Shown in pieces: positions 1 through 8,344 of a stretch of DNA of 19,567 bases (within the stretch, counting starts at the first letter, position 1; the number at the start of each line of letters is the position of its first letter). This stretch comes from an uncultured Pseudonocardia sp. (GTDB taxonomy: Bacteria; Actinomycetota; Actinomycetes; Mycobacteriales; Pseudonocardiaceae): contig CAMIBU010000004.1 of NCBI GenBank assembly GCA_946222475.1, positions 1-19,567 on the forward strand, read 5' to 3'. The notes under the pieces are model-generated. The model was given only the letters and a program-made list of their open reading frames with translations, was not told the DNA's origin and made no database searches. A program made the position numbers and the translations under genes.

Positions 1-112
1 CCTCCCGCCGGAGGCGGAGGACGAAGGAGCAGGCGGCCCGCATCGGACCGACGGTGTGCGAGCTGGACGGGCCGATCCCCACCTTGAACAGATCGAAGGC
101 GCTGGTGCTCAT
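1..112 (-). CDS. sdaA: L-serine dehydratase (L-serine ammonia-lyase), N-terminal fragment cut by window edge
   Basis: Only the first 37 codons are inside the window. They read [20 protein letters not shown] and continue VGPMRAA, the hallmark N-terminus of iron-sulfur L-serine dehydratases (family pattern [19 protein letters not shown]). The enzyme deaminates L-serine to pyruvate and ammonia in the cytoplasm. The ATG at 110-112 is preceded by GGGAG (minus strand, 119-123) at a 6-nt spacing, which supports this start. The gene diverges from the GntR regulator. A shared 18-bp operator-like element (127-144) ends only 14 nt before the start codon. Serine is the expected end product of the sarcosine/glycine route encoded further right, so this looks like its final step into central metabolism. 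The iron-sulfur cysteines lie outside the window. Confidence 0.85.
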   Translation of the reverse strand, partial: MSTSAFDLFKVGIGPSSSHTVGPMRAACSFVLRLRRE

Positions 113-126
113 CCGCCGCTCCCTAC

Positions 127-144
127 TGATATATCAATTGTATG
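127..144 (-). promoter_or_regulatory. Shared operator-like element, copy 1 (sdaA / GntR intergenic)
   Basis: On the minus strand the site reads CATACAATTGATATATCA. It matches copies at 10395-10412 and 17696-17713 under the consensus CATRYAAYTGATATAYCA. The core TGATATATCA is a perfect palindrome and stands out in very GC-rich DNA. It lies 14 nt before the sdaA start and about 80 nt before the likely GntR start, so binding could control both divergent genes. Assignment to the adjacent GntR protein is inference. Confidence 0.75.
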
Positions 145-224
145 CTGAGTGTATGTCGGTCCTGCTCCAGCAACAAGACTTCTGGTGCAGCAGCCTCTAC
201 GATCGGGGCGTGAGCGCTGCACCG

Positions 225-878
225 ATGGAGCTGGACTCGGCGCCCGTGTCCCTGGCGGACAAGGCCTACCTCGCCATCCGGGACCAACTGATCATGTTGG
301 ACATCCAGCCCGGCGAACCGATCGACGACGACCAGCTCGCGAAGTCGCTCGGCGTGGGCCGCACCCCGGTCCGCGAGGCGTTGAAGCGCCTCGAGGTCGA
401 TCGGCTCGTGGTGTCCTACCCCCGTCGAGGGACCTTCGCGACCGGCATGGACATCGCCGACCTCGCGCACGTCTCGGAGATCCGCGTGCAGCTCGAGCCC
501 CTGGCGGCCCGGCGGGCCGCCGAGCGCGCTCCACGGGCGACCCGGAACGAGCTCGACGGGCTCGCCACGCGGATCGAGGCCCTGGACATCGCCCGGACCG
601 ACCGCACGGACGTGATGCGGTGCGACCTCGGCGTGCACCGGGCGATCTACCGGGCCGCGAACAACCCGCACCTCGAGGACGTCCTGATCCGCTACGACAA
701 CCTGGCGACCCGAATCCACTGCATGTTCCTCGACCGGCTGTCCACGCTGGACATGCACGTGGTCGCCGAGCACGTGGCGCTGCTGCGGGCCATCGCCGCC
801 GGGGAGGCGGACCGCGCCGACGAGCTCGCCCGGGAGCACGTCCTGGGCTTCGAGCGGGCGATCCGGGCGGTGATCTGA
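225..878 (+). CDS. GntR-family transcriptional regulator, FCD subfamily
   Basis: From the ATG at 225 the protein has 217 residues, normal for FCD regulators (about 210-240). An N-terminal winged helix-turn-helix spans about residues 8-73 (LADKAYLAIRDQL, then DDDQLAKSLGVGRTPVREAL and the RRGTF wing). An all-helical FCD ligand domain spans about 80-215. Candidate metal/ligand residues are Asp134, His138, His183 and His205, the usual FCD pattern. The frame is open upstream to an ATG at 54, with a GTG at 210 and an ATG at 153. Those extensions would read through the operator element or the sdaA promoter region and add sequence unlike a GntR N-terminus, so 225 (or GTG 210) is preferred; no strong ribosome site decides it. 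The gene diverges from sdaA and is followed 13 nt later by a hydrolase. It is the best candidate to bind the shared TGATATATCA element. The ligand is unknown; serine, glycine or a betaine-pathway intermediate would fit. Confidence 0.85.
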   Translation: MELDSAPVSLADKAYLAIRDQLIMLDIQPGEPIDDDQLAKSLGVGRTPVREALKRLEVDRLVVSYPRRGTFATGMDIADLAHVSEIRVQLEPLAARRAAERAPRATRNELDGLATRIEALDIARTDRTDVMRCDLGVHRAIYRAANNPHLEDVLIRYDNLATRIHCMFLDRLSTLDMHVVAEHVALLRAIAAGEADRADELAREHVLGFERAIRAVI

Positions 879-891
879 CGCGATCCCGCAG

Positions 892-1614
892 ATGACGTAC
901 CTCCGCATCAACGGGGTCGACCTCTACTCCGAGGTGGACGGCACCGGGCCGGCCGTCCTGCTGCTGCACGGCGGCTTCTGCTCGCTGGAGTCCCTGCGGG
1001 CGCAGTCCGACGCGCTCGTGCCCGACCACCGGGTGTTCGCCTACGAGCGGCCCGGCCACGGACGGTCGGCCGACGTCGACGGGGAGTTCGGCTACGAGCG
1101 CGGCGTCGCGGACACCCTCGCCTACCTCGACGTGCACGGCCTGGAGTCGGTGGACGTGGTCGGCTACAGCGACGGCGCGATCATCGGGCTGCTGCTCGCG
1201 CTGCACCACCCGGAGCGGGTGCGCTCGCTGGTCGCGATCAGCGCGAACCTCGACCCGTCCGGGTTCACGGACGCGGCCGACGAGCCCGACGTCGAGCCCG
1301 ACGTCGAGCGGATGCACTACGAGCGCCTCTCCCCCGACGGCCCCGGACACGCCGACGTCGTGCTCGGCAAGCTGGTCCGCCTCTGGACCTCCGAGCCCCG
1401 GATCGACCCGGCCGACCTCGCCCGGGTGACCGCGCCGACGCTGGTGATGTCGGGCGACCGCGACACGATCCGACCCGACCACAGCCTCCTGATCGCATCG
1501 TCGATCCCGGGCGCGCAGCTGTGCATCGTGCCGGGGACGACGCACCACCTGATCGCCGAGCGGCCCGCGCTGGTCAGCGCCCTGATCCGGGAGTTCCTGC
1601 AGCAGAGCGCCTGA
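892..1614 (+). CDS. Alpha/beta-hydrolase fold protein
   Basis: The protein has 240 residues and a complete alpha/beta-hydrolase fold pattern: oxyanion strand LLLHGG at about 23-28, nucleophile elbow GYSDG with Ser93, a late acid in SGDRD and the catalytic His in GTTHH near residue 215. The short cap region suggests a small ester or lactone-type substrate, but the sequence does not give the substrate. It starts 13 nt after the GntR stop, so the two are probably cotranscribed. No clear ribosome site is visible, which would fit translational coupling. Its last 41 bp overlap, tail to tail, the end of the siderophore permease gene on the other strand. Its link to the betaine pathway is only positional. 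Confidence 0.85.
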   Translation: MTYLRINGVDLYSEVDGTGPAVLLLHGGFCSLESLRAQSDALVPDHRVFAYERPGHGRSADVDGEFGYERGVADTLAYLDVHGLESVDVVGYSDGAIIGLLLALHHPERVRSLVAISANLDPSGFTDAADEPDVEPDVERMHYERLSPDGPGHADVVLGKLVRLWTSEPRIDPADLARVTAPTLVMSGDRDTIRPDHSLLIASSIPGAQLCIVPGTTHHLIAERPALVSALIREFLQQSA

Positions 1615-3682
1615 TCAGCCAGACGAAGTACGGGGCGCCGATCAGGGCGATCATCAGCCCGGCGGGGAGCTGGGCCGGGCTGGCCAGCGTGCGGCCGAGC
1701 GTGTCCGCGACGCACACCAGCAGGCCGCCCAGCAGCATCGCGACCGGGATGACGCGGCCGTGCCGGGCGCCGACCACCGCGCGGGCGAGGTGCGGGGCGA
1801 CGAGCCCGACGAAGCCGACGACCCCGACCGCGACGACGCTGACCGCGGCCAGCACCGCTGCGATCGTGAGCACTGCGAGGCGGGTCCGTCCCACCCGGAC
1901 GCCGAGCAGCCGCGGGGTGTCGTCATCGACGGAGAGCAGATCCAGCCGGCGGCGCAGCCCGAGCAGCACCGGGACGGCGACGAGCAGCGCCACCGCGACC
2001 GGCGCGACGTCGGGGAGCGTGCGCCCGTACGTCGTGCCGGAGAGCCAGGTGAGGATGCGCGGGGTCTGCCAGGGGTCGGAGCGCAGGAGCAGGAAGGTCG
2101 TGACGGCGCTGAGGCCGTACCCGCACCCGATGCCGACCAGCACGAACCGCTCGGGGAGCAGTCCGCCGTGCCGGGCGAGCACGCCGATCAGCGCGAACGT
2201 CGCCAGCCCGGTCGCCACCGCCGCGACGACGAGCAGCCCGGGCGCCAGGCCCGACGTCACGACGATCACCGCCCCCAACCCGGCACCCGCCGTGATGCCG
2301 AGCACCCCCGGCTCGGCGAGCGGGTTGCGCACCGTGCCCTGCACCACGCACCCGGCCAGGGCCAGCGCCGCGCCCGCGAGGACGGCGGCCGCCACGCGCG
2401 CGACGCGGTCGTCGAGCGCCCGCCGGACGAGGTCCGGGGCGGCCCCCTGCCACCAGAGTGCGATGTCGCCGGTGCGCAGCCACAGGCTCCCGGCGAGCAG
2501 GCCGGCCACGACGGCGGCGATCAGCAGCGCGGCGGACAGGACCAGGACGACGACGAACCGCCGGTGCGAGCGCAGCGCGATCCGGGGCGCCGTCCCGGTC
2601 GAGCCGGCGTCGCGCAGGCGCAGCGCCAGCACCACGATCAGGATGCCGCCCAGCAGCGCGGTGGGGATGCCCGTCGGGACCGGGGCGGCGCCCTCGGCGC
2701 CGAGGACCGCCCGCAGCACGGCGTCGGCGAGCAGGACGAGCAACGCACCGAGCAGCCCGGACGCGGGCACGAGCAGGACGTGCCGGTGGAGCGCCCCGAC
2801 CCGCGAGGCGATCAGCCGGGCCAGCACCGGGGCGCCGAGCCCGACGAACGCGATCGGGCCGGCGAGCGTCACCGAGACGCCCGTCAGCAGGACGGCGCAG
2901 ACCACCGCGGCGAGGCGGGTCGAGCGGACCGGCACGCCGAGGGTCGACGCGGCGTCGTCGCCCAGGCCGAGCACGTCGAGGCGCCGGGACAGCAGCAGGG
3001 CCGCGCCCAGTACGACGACGACGAGCGGGGCCGCGCGTACGGAGGCGTCGAGGTTCAGCTGCGCGAGCGAGCCGCTCCCCCAGGCGTACAGGCCGGTGGT
3101 GTTCTCCTCGAACAGGATCAGCAGCATCGCCGTCGCGGCGTCGAGCGCCATCGCGATCGCCGAGCCGGCCAGGACGAGCCGCGTCGTCGCGGTCCCCGCC
3201 GCCCGGCCCGCGAGCCCCAGCACCAGCGCCGCCGCGAGCAGGCCGCCGGCGAAGGCGACGGCACCGGACGCCCACACCGGGACCGCGAGACCGAACGCGG
3301 CGACCGCGCAGAGCGCGAAGTAGGCCCCGGCGGTGACGGCCAGGGTGTCGGGCGAGGCGAGGACGTTGCGCGTGACCGACTGCAGCAGCGCCCCGGCCGC
3401 GCCGAGCGAGAAGCCCACCGCCGCGCCGGCGAGCAGGCGCGGGAGGCGCGACCCGGTCAGCACGTCCCCGACCGGCACCCCGCCGACGCTCTCGCGGGCG
3501 CCGCCGAGCGCGCGCAGCAGGTCGCCCGCCCCGACGCCGGAGGTGCCCTGCGTCAGATGCCACATCCCCACCACGACGACCGCGGCGAGCAGGGCGGTCA
3601 GCGTGACCCCGGCGCCGGCACCGCCGCGGACCCGCACCGACGGCGGCGCGGCCTCGGGTTCGACACGAGGCCGCGCGCTCAC
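1574..3682 (-). CDS. Fe-siderophore ABC transporter permease, double-length FecCD (FhuB-like) fusion
   Basis: The 702-residue, strongly hydrophobic protein contains two tandem FecCD permease units, roughly residues 25-350 and 375-700, as in FhuB. Each unit has the start pattern R(L)PR(L)LAGAA/VAGAALALAG followed by GALLQSVTRNVLASP (unit 1) or GCVVQGTVRNPLAEP (unit 2), and the cytoplasmic coupling segment: AFVGLGAPVLAR in unit 1 and GFVGLVAPHLAR in unit 2. About twenty membrane helices are expected. The GTG start overlaps the stop of the upstream binding-protein gene by 4 bp (GTGA), so the two are translationally coupled. The partner ATPase is not in the window, so the importer must borrow or encode it elsewhere. 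Its 3' end overlaps the convergent hydrolase by 41 bp. Function: moving ferric-siderophore across the cytoplasmic membrane. Confidence 0.9.
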   Translation of the reverse strand: MSARPRVEPEAAPPSVRVRGGAGAGVTLTALLAAVVVVGMWHLTQGTSGVGAGDLLRALGGARESVGGVPVGDVLTGSRLPRLLAGAAVGFSLGAAGALLQSVTRNVLASPDTLAVTAGAYFALCAVAAFGLAVPVWASGAVAFAGGLLAAALVLGLAGRAAGTATTRLVLAGSAIAMALDAATAMLLILFEENTTGLYAWGSGSLAQLNLDASVRAAPLVVVVLGAALLLSRRLDVLGLGDDAASTLGVPVRSTRLAAVVCAVLLTGVSVTLAGPIAFVGLGAPVLARLIASRVGALHRHVLLVPASGLLGALLVLLADAVLRAVLGAEGAAPVPTGIPTALLGGILIVVLALRLRDAGSTGTAPRIALRSHRRFVVVLVLSAALLIAAVVAGLLAGSLWLRTGDIALWWQGAAPDLVRRALDDRVARVAAAVLAGAALALAGCVVQGTVRNPLAEPGVLGITAGAGLGAVIVVTSGLAPGLLVVAAVATGLATFALIGVLARHGGLLPERFVLVGIGCGYGLSAVTTFLLLRSDPWQTPRILTWLSGTTYGRTLPDVAPVAVALLVAVPVLLGLRRRLDLLSVDDDTPRLLGVRVGRTRLAVLTIAAVLAAVSVVAVGVVGFVGLVAPHLARAVVGARHGRVIPVAMLLGGLLVCVADTLGRTLASPAQLPAGLMIALIGAPYFVWLIRRSAAGTPGSGR

Positions 3683-4731
3683 TCCCCGGCGATGGCCGCG
3701 ACGTAGGCGTCGATCGCCTGCTGGGTCGACAGCGGGCCGCCGGTGCCCCAGACCCCCGAGGGGAACGCGTACGCCCGCCCCTCCTTCACGGCCGGCAGCG
3801 AGGTCCAGATCGGGCTCTTCCGCAGCTCCGGGACGTAGTTGTCGGCCGTGTCGTCGTTCGCGTAGAACAGGTTCGCGTCGCCGACGGCCGTGAGGCCCTC
3901 GATGTCGGTCTGGGCGAGACCGTACGCCGGGTCCACCCCGCCGCTGCCGTACCTCTCGTCGATCTCGTCGGTCCAGGCCGGGGTCATCCCCAGCTGCTCG
4001 CCGAGCGCGGTGAGCAGGGCGCCCTTGCCGTACGGGCGGACGACGACGTTGCCTCCCTCGATCCAGCCGTCGAAGAACACGAACTTCGACGTGGGGAGCG
4101 CGGCGGCCGACACCTTCTCCTTGGCCTGGGCGAGGTGCGCGTCGAACTGCTCCAGTACCCGGTCGGCCCGCTCGGTGCGGCCCGTGGCCTGCGCGATCAT
4201 CGAGAAGACGGTCTTCATGTTCCCGAGGGGGTCGGCCGTGCTCGCCCCGATCGTCGCGAGCACGGGAACGCCGCGCCCCTCCAGCCTGGTGATGATCTCG
4301 TCGTCGGCCGTGAACGCCTCGACGATGACGAGGTCGGGGTTCGTGCCGTAGAGCGCGTCGAGGTCGGGCTCGTCACGGGTGCCGACGTCCGTGACGCCCT
4401 CGGGGAGCTTCTCCGCACTCACGTACGTGCCGTACCCGTCCGGGTCGGCGACCGCGACGGGCGCGACGCACAGCGTCAGGACGTCCTCGGTCTGCTGCCA
4501 CTCCAGGACGGCGACGCGCGCGGCGGGCTTCGCGAGCTGCACCTGGCGGCCGACGCCGTCGGTCAGGGACACCGGACCGGTAGACGTGGCGGTCGTGTCG
4601 CCTGCGCAGGACGGCGACACCGGCGCGGGCGTGCCGCCGGCACCTGCGGGGTCGACGTTCGTGGTGCCACAGGCGGTGAGGGCGAGCGCGACGGCGGCGG
4701 CAGCGGTCGCGAGTCGGTGAGCGCGGATCAC
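3679..4731 (-). CDS. Fe-siderophore ABC transporter substrate-binding lipoprotein
   Basis: The 350-residue protein begins with a lipoprotein signal (MIRAHRL, hydrophobic Ala-rich stretch, lipobox LTAC with Cys21). The mature part has the FecB/FhuD-type fold: VAVLEWQQTEDVLTL near the N-terminal lobe, then the DLDALYGTNPDLVIV segment typical of periplasmic-binding domains of iron complexes, and a C-terminal lobe ending with SLPAVKEGRAYAFP. It would capture ferric-siderophore outside the membrane and pass it to the coupled permease. The start is GTG, preceded by GAGGA at a 7-nt spacing. A DtxR/IdeR-type box lies 25 nt upstream, so iron repression is expected. The siderophore type cannot be told from sequence. 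Confidence 0.9.
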   Translation of the reverse strand: MIRAHRLATAAAAVALALTACGTTNVDPAGAGGTPAPVSPSCAGDTTATSTGPVSLTDGVGRQVQLAKPAARVAVLEWQQTEDVLTLCVAPVAVADPDGYGTYVSAEKLPEGVTDVGTRDEPDLDALYGTNPDLVIVEAFTADDEIITRLEGRGVPVLATIGASTADPLGNMKTVFSMIAQATGRTERADRVLEQFDAHLAQAKEKVSAAALPTSKFVFFDGWIEGGNVVVRPYGKGALLTALGEQLGMTPAWTDEIDERYGSGGVDPAYGLAQTDIEGLTAVGDANLFYANDDTADNYVPELRKSPIWTSLPAVKEGRAYAFPSGVWGTGGPLSTQQAIDAYVAAIAGE

Positions 4732-4756
4732 GGGGAGGTCCTCGGCATCGGGGGTG

Positions 4757-4775
4757 ATAGGTAAGCCTTACTTAC
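4757..4775. promoter_or_regulatory. DtxR/IdeR-type iron box upstream of the siderophore uptake genes
   Basis: The 19-bp stretch ATAGGTAAGCCTTACTTAC matches the known DtxR/IdeR consensus TTAGGTTAGSCTAACCTAA at 14 of 19 positions by my hand alignment, counting the S position. It lies 25 nt before the GTG start of the binding-protein gene, so it would cover or adjoin the promoter. Repression by Fe(II)-bound IdeR is the expected mode. Confidence 0.8.
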
Positions 4776-4852
4776 CTTCCGAGGGTACGTTCCGCCCGAT
4801 CATGGACGCAATCCGGCATCGAGGACACCGGTCCGGGCAGCGGTCCGCGCCG

Positions 4853-5496
4853 TCAGGGCCGGGCGGTGAACTCCGTGAACTCTGCGGCGGCGTCGACCAG
4901 CCAGTCGGCCAGGTAGCCGGCGAACGACGACCGGACGAGCACGAGGTAGTCGTCGCCCGTTTCGGACAGGGCCAGCAGCACGACCCCGGCCCGGCCGAGC
5001 GTGGTCTGTGCGCTCCGGCCCGGGCCGAACACCGTCGGGTGCAGGTCGATCGCACAGCCCCGGGCGAGGACGTCGCGGACCCGCGATCCCTGCAGCCGCA
5101 GCGTGATCCGCTGCGCGGAGACGTCCGCGGCGGAACCGCCGAGCGGGACGACGGCGGCGCGGACCCGCGCCTCCAGCTCCTCCGGCGCCTCCGTGGTGCC
5201 GGTCAGCAGCCACTCGTCGGGGCCGAGCCAGACGGCCTTCCCGGAGCCCGCCGGCACCCACGTGTTGGGCACTGTGGGCAGCTCGACCCCCAGCGGCCCC
5301 GACACGGCGGAGTCGCCCCGCACGTCGACCGTCGCGACGTAGGGCTCCACCGCGATCCCGACGGAGGCCGGCAGGTCGGCGAAGGTGTCGGTCCACGCCT
5401 GCAGGGGCTCGGTGCGCGGCACGGGATCCGGCGCGGGGCGGCCGCCCGGCACGGAGTGCCGGGTGGACGCGTCGTGGCCGGATCGGTCACCGCCAT
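4853..5496 (-). other. soxG: SoxG (gamma) moiety with its ancestral start site inside the fusion
   Basis: An ATG at 5494-5496 lies out of frame with SoxA and is preceded by AAGGAG (5506-5511) at a 9-nt spacing, a strong ribosome site. Two codons after this ATG, SoxA passes a TGA (5487-5489) in the third frame. Adding one base between the ATG and that TGA would end SoxA there and put this ATG in frame with the whole SoxG sequence. As read, the SoxG moiety has no start of its own in frame nearby other than weak GTG codons. Confidence 0.6.
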
Positions 5497-8344
5497 CGCG
5501 ACGGGCTCCTTCCGGATCGACCAGCACCGAGCCGGTGACCTCGACCGGGACGAGTGTGCCGCCGACGGGGACGTGGACGGTGTCGCCGACACGTGCGCGC
5601 CCACCCTTGACCAGGGCCAGGGCGAAGGGGCGGCCGAGTTCAGCACTGCGGTAGCTGGAGGTGACGTGGCCGAGCATCGGCACCGGCGGCGGGGGCAGCT
5701 GGTCGTCCACACAGAACTCGACGATCTGCGACCCCTCGGGTAGCACGGTCTGCCGGTCGAGGGGCAGCAGCCCGACCAGGTGCTTGCGCAGCGGGTCCTG
5801 GTTGGCCACGCGGGCGAAGGAGCGCTTGCCGACGAAGTCGGGCTTCTTCTTCGAGATCGCCCACGACATCCCCAGGTCCTGCGGGGTGACCGAGCCGTCG
5901 GTGTCCTGCCCGATGATCGGGTAACCCTTCTCCGCCCGCAGGACGTGCATCGTCTCGGTGCCGTAGGGCGTGATGCCGTACGGGCGCCCGGCCTCGATCA
6001 GCCGCTGCCACACGGCGACCGCGTACCAGGGGCTGACGTGGACCTCGTAGGCGAGCTCGCCGGAGAAGCTGATCCGGGCCAGCCTGACCGGCACGCCCTC
6101 GAACGTGGTGTCCCGCCACGTCATGAACGGGAACGCCTCCTGGGCGACGTCGACGTCGGGGAAGACGGCGCCGACGACGTCGCGGGAGCGCGGGCCGACG
6201 ACCGGGAACGTGGCCCACTGCTCGGTCACCGACGTGCAGTGCACCCGCAGCTGCGGCCACTCGGTCTGCAGCCACTCCTCCATCCAGTCGAGGATCTTCG
6301 CCGCGCCGCCGGTGGTGGTCAGCACCAGGAAGCGATCGTCGGCCAGGCGCAGCACCGTGCCGTCGTCGATCACCATCCCGTCGACGCCGCACATGACCCC
6401 GTACCGGACCGAGCCAACCTTCAGGTTGCTCATCAGGTTCGTGTAGAGCCGGTCGAGGAACACGGCGGCGTCCGGGCCCTGGACGTCGATCTTGCCGAGG
6501 GTGGAGCCGTCGAGGATGCCGACACCGGTCCGCGCCGCAGCGCACTCCCGCAGCACCGCGGCCTCCATGTCCTCGCCGGGCTGCGGGTAGTAGCGCGGAC
6601 GCTTCCACTGGCCGACGTCCTCGAAGACGGCGCCGGCGGCCACGTGCCACGCGTGCAGGGCGGTGACCCGCTCCGGGTCGAAGAGCCGCCCGCGGTCCCG
6701 GCCGGCCAGCGCGGCGAACGCCACCGGCGTGTAGGGCGGCCGGAACGTGGTCGTCCCCGTCTCCTGCACCGGGATCCCGAGCAGCTCGGCGGTGATCCCC
6801 GAGGCGATGATGCCGGAGGTCTTGCCCTGGTCGTGCGCGGTGCCGATGGTCGTGTAGCGCTTGATGTGCTCGATGGAGCGCAGGCCGGCGCCGATGGCGC
6901 GGGTGATGTCGGCGACCGTGGCGTCGCGCTGCAGGTCGACGAACTGGGCGCTCTCGTCCCCCGGGACGCGCCACAGCACCAGCGGCGCGGCCGACGCCCC
7001 CGGCTCCGGGGCGGCCGGCAGCCGCTCATCCCGTGACGGCTCGATCGCCAGCGACGTCAACGTCGCCCGCGCCTCCCGCTGCCCGTCGGCCAGGCAGCCG
7101 GCCAGGTCGAACACGCCGGCCGCCGAGCCGGCGACGGCCAGGCCCTCGAGCTCCTCCCCCGGCACGAACGCTCCGAGTCGCTCGTCGTAGCGGAGCCGGC
7201 CACGGGCCTGGCTGAACAGGTGCACGGCGGGGTTCCACCCGCCGCTGACCAGGAGCAGGTCGCACCCGATCTCCGTGCTTGCGCCGACCTGCCCACCGAG
7301 GAACGGGGCCACGAGTGCGTGCGTGACCCGGTCACTTCCGCGGGTACCGGTCACGACGCTTCCGCGGAGCACCGGGATCCCGGCCCGTTCGCACTCGTCG
7401 ACGAGCCGCACCGGCACCGTCGACCGGGCGTCGACCACGGCGTTCACCTGCACCCCGGCCCGGTGCAGGTCGAGGGCGGCCTCGTAGGCGCTGTCGTTGG
7501 TGGTGAAGACGACCGCCTCGCGGCCCGGGAGCACGCCGTAGCGGTTCAGGAAGGTCCGGGCCGCGCCGGCCAGCATGATGCCCGGTCGGTCGTTGTCGGT
7601 GAACACGACCGGACGCTCGTGGGCACCCGTCGCGACGACGATCGAGCGCGCCCGCAACCGCCACACCCGCTGGCGGGAGACGTGCTTGGGAGCCGACGTC
7701 CCGAGATGATCCGTCCGTCGCTCCAGCGCCAGGACGAAGCCGTCGTCGTAGCTGCCGAAGGCGGTGGTCCGCTGCAGGTGCAGCACGTCCGGGTACTCGG
7801 CCAGCTCGGCGACCGCGGCGGCGACCCAGTCGAGCGCCGGGGCGCCGTCGAGCCGGTCGGTGCCCGAGAGCAGGACTCCGCCCGCCTCGGACTGCTCGTC
7901 GACGAGGGCCACGCGGGCTCCGGTACGGGCCGCGGTGAGCGCCGCGGCCAGCCCGGCCGGACCGGCACCGACGACGAGCACGTCGACGTGGTGGTGGACG
8001 GCGTCGTAGCGGGCGGAGTCCGCGACGTCGGCGAGCCGGCCCTGCCCCGGCAGGCCGTGCGCGACCAGCCCGTCGTGGAGCTCGACGGTGGTGGCCAGCA
8101 GCATCGGCTCGGGGAACGGCTCCTCGATCTGCACGAGGCCGCCCGCGTCCTCGGCCCAGGCCGCGGTGACGCCACGGGGGCGGCCGAGCGTGATGCTCGT
8201 GGCGATCTGGTGGCGGCCGGACGCGAGCAGCGCCGAGGCGAGCGTGTCGCCGGGGTGGCCGGTGAAGGACTCGCCGCCGAAGGTGAAGCCCAGGGTCGTG
8301 GCGCGGTCGATGCGGCCGCCCGTCGGGGTGCGCAACGTCGTCAC
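4853..8344 (-). CDS. soxA-soxG: Sarcosine oxidase alpha subunit fused in frame to gamma subunit
   Basis: The open frame encodes 1163 residues from a GTG at 8344, which overlaps the soxD stop by 4 bp (GTGA). Residues 1 to about 950 are SoxA: an N-terminal region (GFTFGGESFTGHPGDTLASALL), a dinucleotide-binding site VVGAGPAG (about 124-131), an NAD/FAD-like middle, and a GcvT-like folate domain ending in VLVDPEGARR, the usual SoxA end. Residues from about 952 are SoxG (VWLGPDEWLLTG near the middle, SSFAGYLADWLVDAA at the end), about 210 residues, full length. In most organisms these are separate genes. SoxBDAG oxidises sarcosine to glycine, passing the methyl group to tetrahydrofolate as CH2-THF and making H2O2. 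A leftover start signal and a nearby out-of-frame stop at the junction suggest a recent one-base fusion or a sequence error (see findings). Confidence 0.9.
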   Translation of the reverse strand: MTTLRTPTGGRIDRATTLGFTFGGESFTGHPGDTLASALLASGRHQIATSITLGRPRGVTAAWAEDAGGLVQIEEPFPEPMLLATTVELHDGLVAHGLPGQGRLADVADSARYDAVHHHVDVLVVGAGPAGLAAALTAARTGARVALVDEQSEAGGVLLSGTDRLDGAPALDWVAAAVAELAEYPDVLHLQRTTAFGSYDDGFVLALERRTDHLGTSAPKHVSRQRVWRLRARSIVVATGAHERPVVFTDNDRPGIMLAGAARTFLNRYGVLPGREAVVFTTNDSAYEAALDLHRAGVQVNAVVDARSTVPVRLVDECERAGIPVLRGSVVTGTRGSDRVTHALVAPFLGGQVGASTEIGCDLLLVSGGWNPAVHLFSQARGRLRYDERLGAFVPGEELEGLAVAGSAAGVFDLAGCLADGQREARATLTSLAIEPSRDERLPAAPEPGASAAPLVLWRVPGDESAQFVDLQRDATVADITRAIGAGLRSIEHIKRYTTIGTAHDQGKTSGIIASGITAELLGIPVQETGTTTFRPPYTPVAFAALAGRDRGRLFDPERVTALHAWHVAAGAVFEDVGQWKRPRYYPQPGEDMEAAVLRECAAARTGVGILDGSTLGKIDVQGPDAAVFLDRLYTNLMSNLKVGSVRYGVMCGVDGMVIDDGTVLRLADDRFLVLTTTGGAAKILDWMEEWLQTEWPQLRVHCTSVTEQWATFPVVGPRSRDVVGAVFPDVDVAQEAFPFMTWRDTTFEGVPVRLARISFSGELAYEVHVSPWYAVAVWQRLIEAGRPYGITPYGTETMHVLRAEKGYPIIGQDTDGSVTPQDLGMSWAISKKKPDFVGKRSFARVANQDPLRKHLVGLLPLDRQTVLPEGSQIVEFCVDDQLPPPPVPMLGHVTSSYRSAELGRPFALALVKGGRARVGDTVHVPVGGTLVPVEVTGSVLVDPEGARRDGGDRSGHDASTRHSVPGGRPAPDPVPRTEPLQAWTDTFADLPASVGIAVEPYVATVDVRGDSAVSGPLGVELPTVPNTWVPAGSGKAVWLGPDEWLLTGTTEAPEELEARVRAAVVPLGGSAADVSAQRITLRLQGSRVRDVLARGCAIDLHPTVFGPGRSAQTTLGRAGVVLLALSETGDDYLVLVRSSFAGYLADWLVDAAAEFTEFTARP
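5506..5511 (-). promoter_or_regulatory. Relict ribosome binding site of soxG inside soxA
   Basis: AAGGAG on the minus strand, 9 nt before the ATG at 5494-5496. It lies in the last SoxA codons, exactly where a soxA/soxG overlap start would need it. Its preservation argues that the fusion is recent, artefactual, or that separate SoxG initiation still matters. Confidence 0.6.

Noticed and set aside
54..224. Longer GntR protein starting at ATG 54, 153 or GTG 210
   Set aside because: The extra residues from 54 or 153 do not look like a GntR N-terminus, and the 54 start would overlap sdaA and the operator. GTG 210 remains a minor possibility.
1521..3893. Long plus-strand open frames opposite the siderophore permease
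   Set aside because: They are Arg/Pro/Ala/Ser-rich low-complexity translations typical of the opposite strand of GC-rich genes; the minus-strand frame has clear permease homology.
4776..4852. Terminator between soxG and the iron box
   Set aside because: GC-rich partial repeats are present but no convincing stem followed by a T-tract.
5203..5712. Separate gene in the other minus frame at the soxA/soxG junction
   Set aside because: Only its ATG and ribosome site are meaningful; the following codons give a Pro/Arg/Ser/Cys-rich sequence without SoxG similarity.
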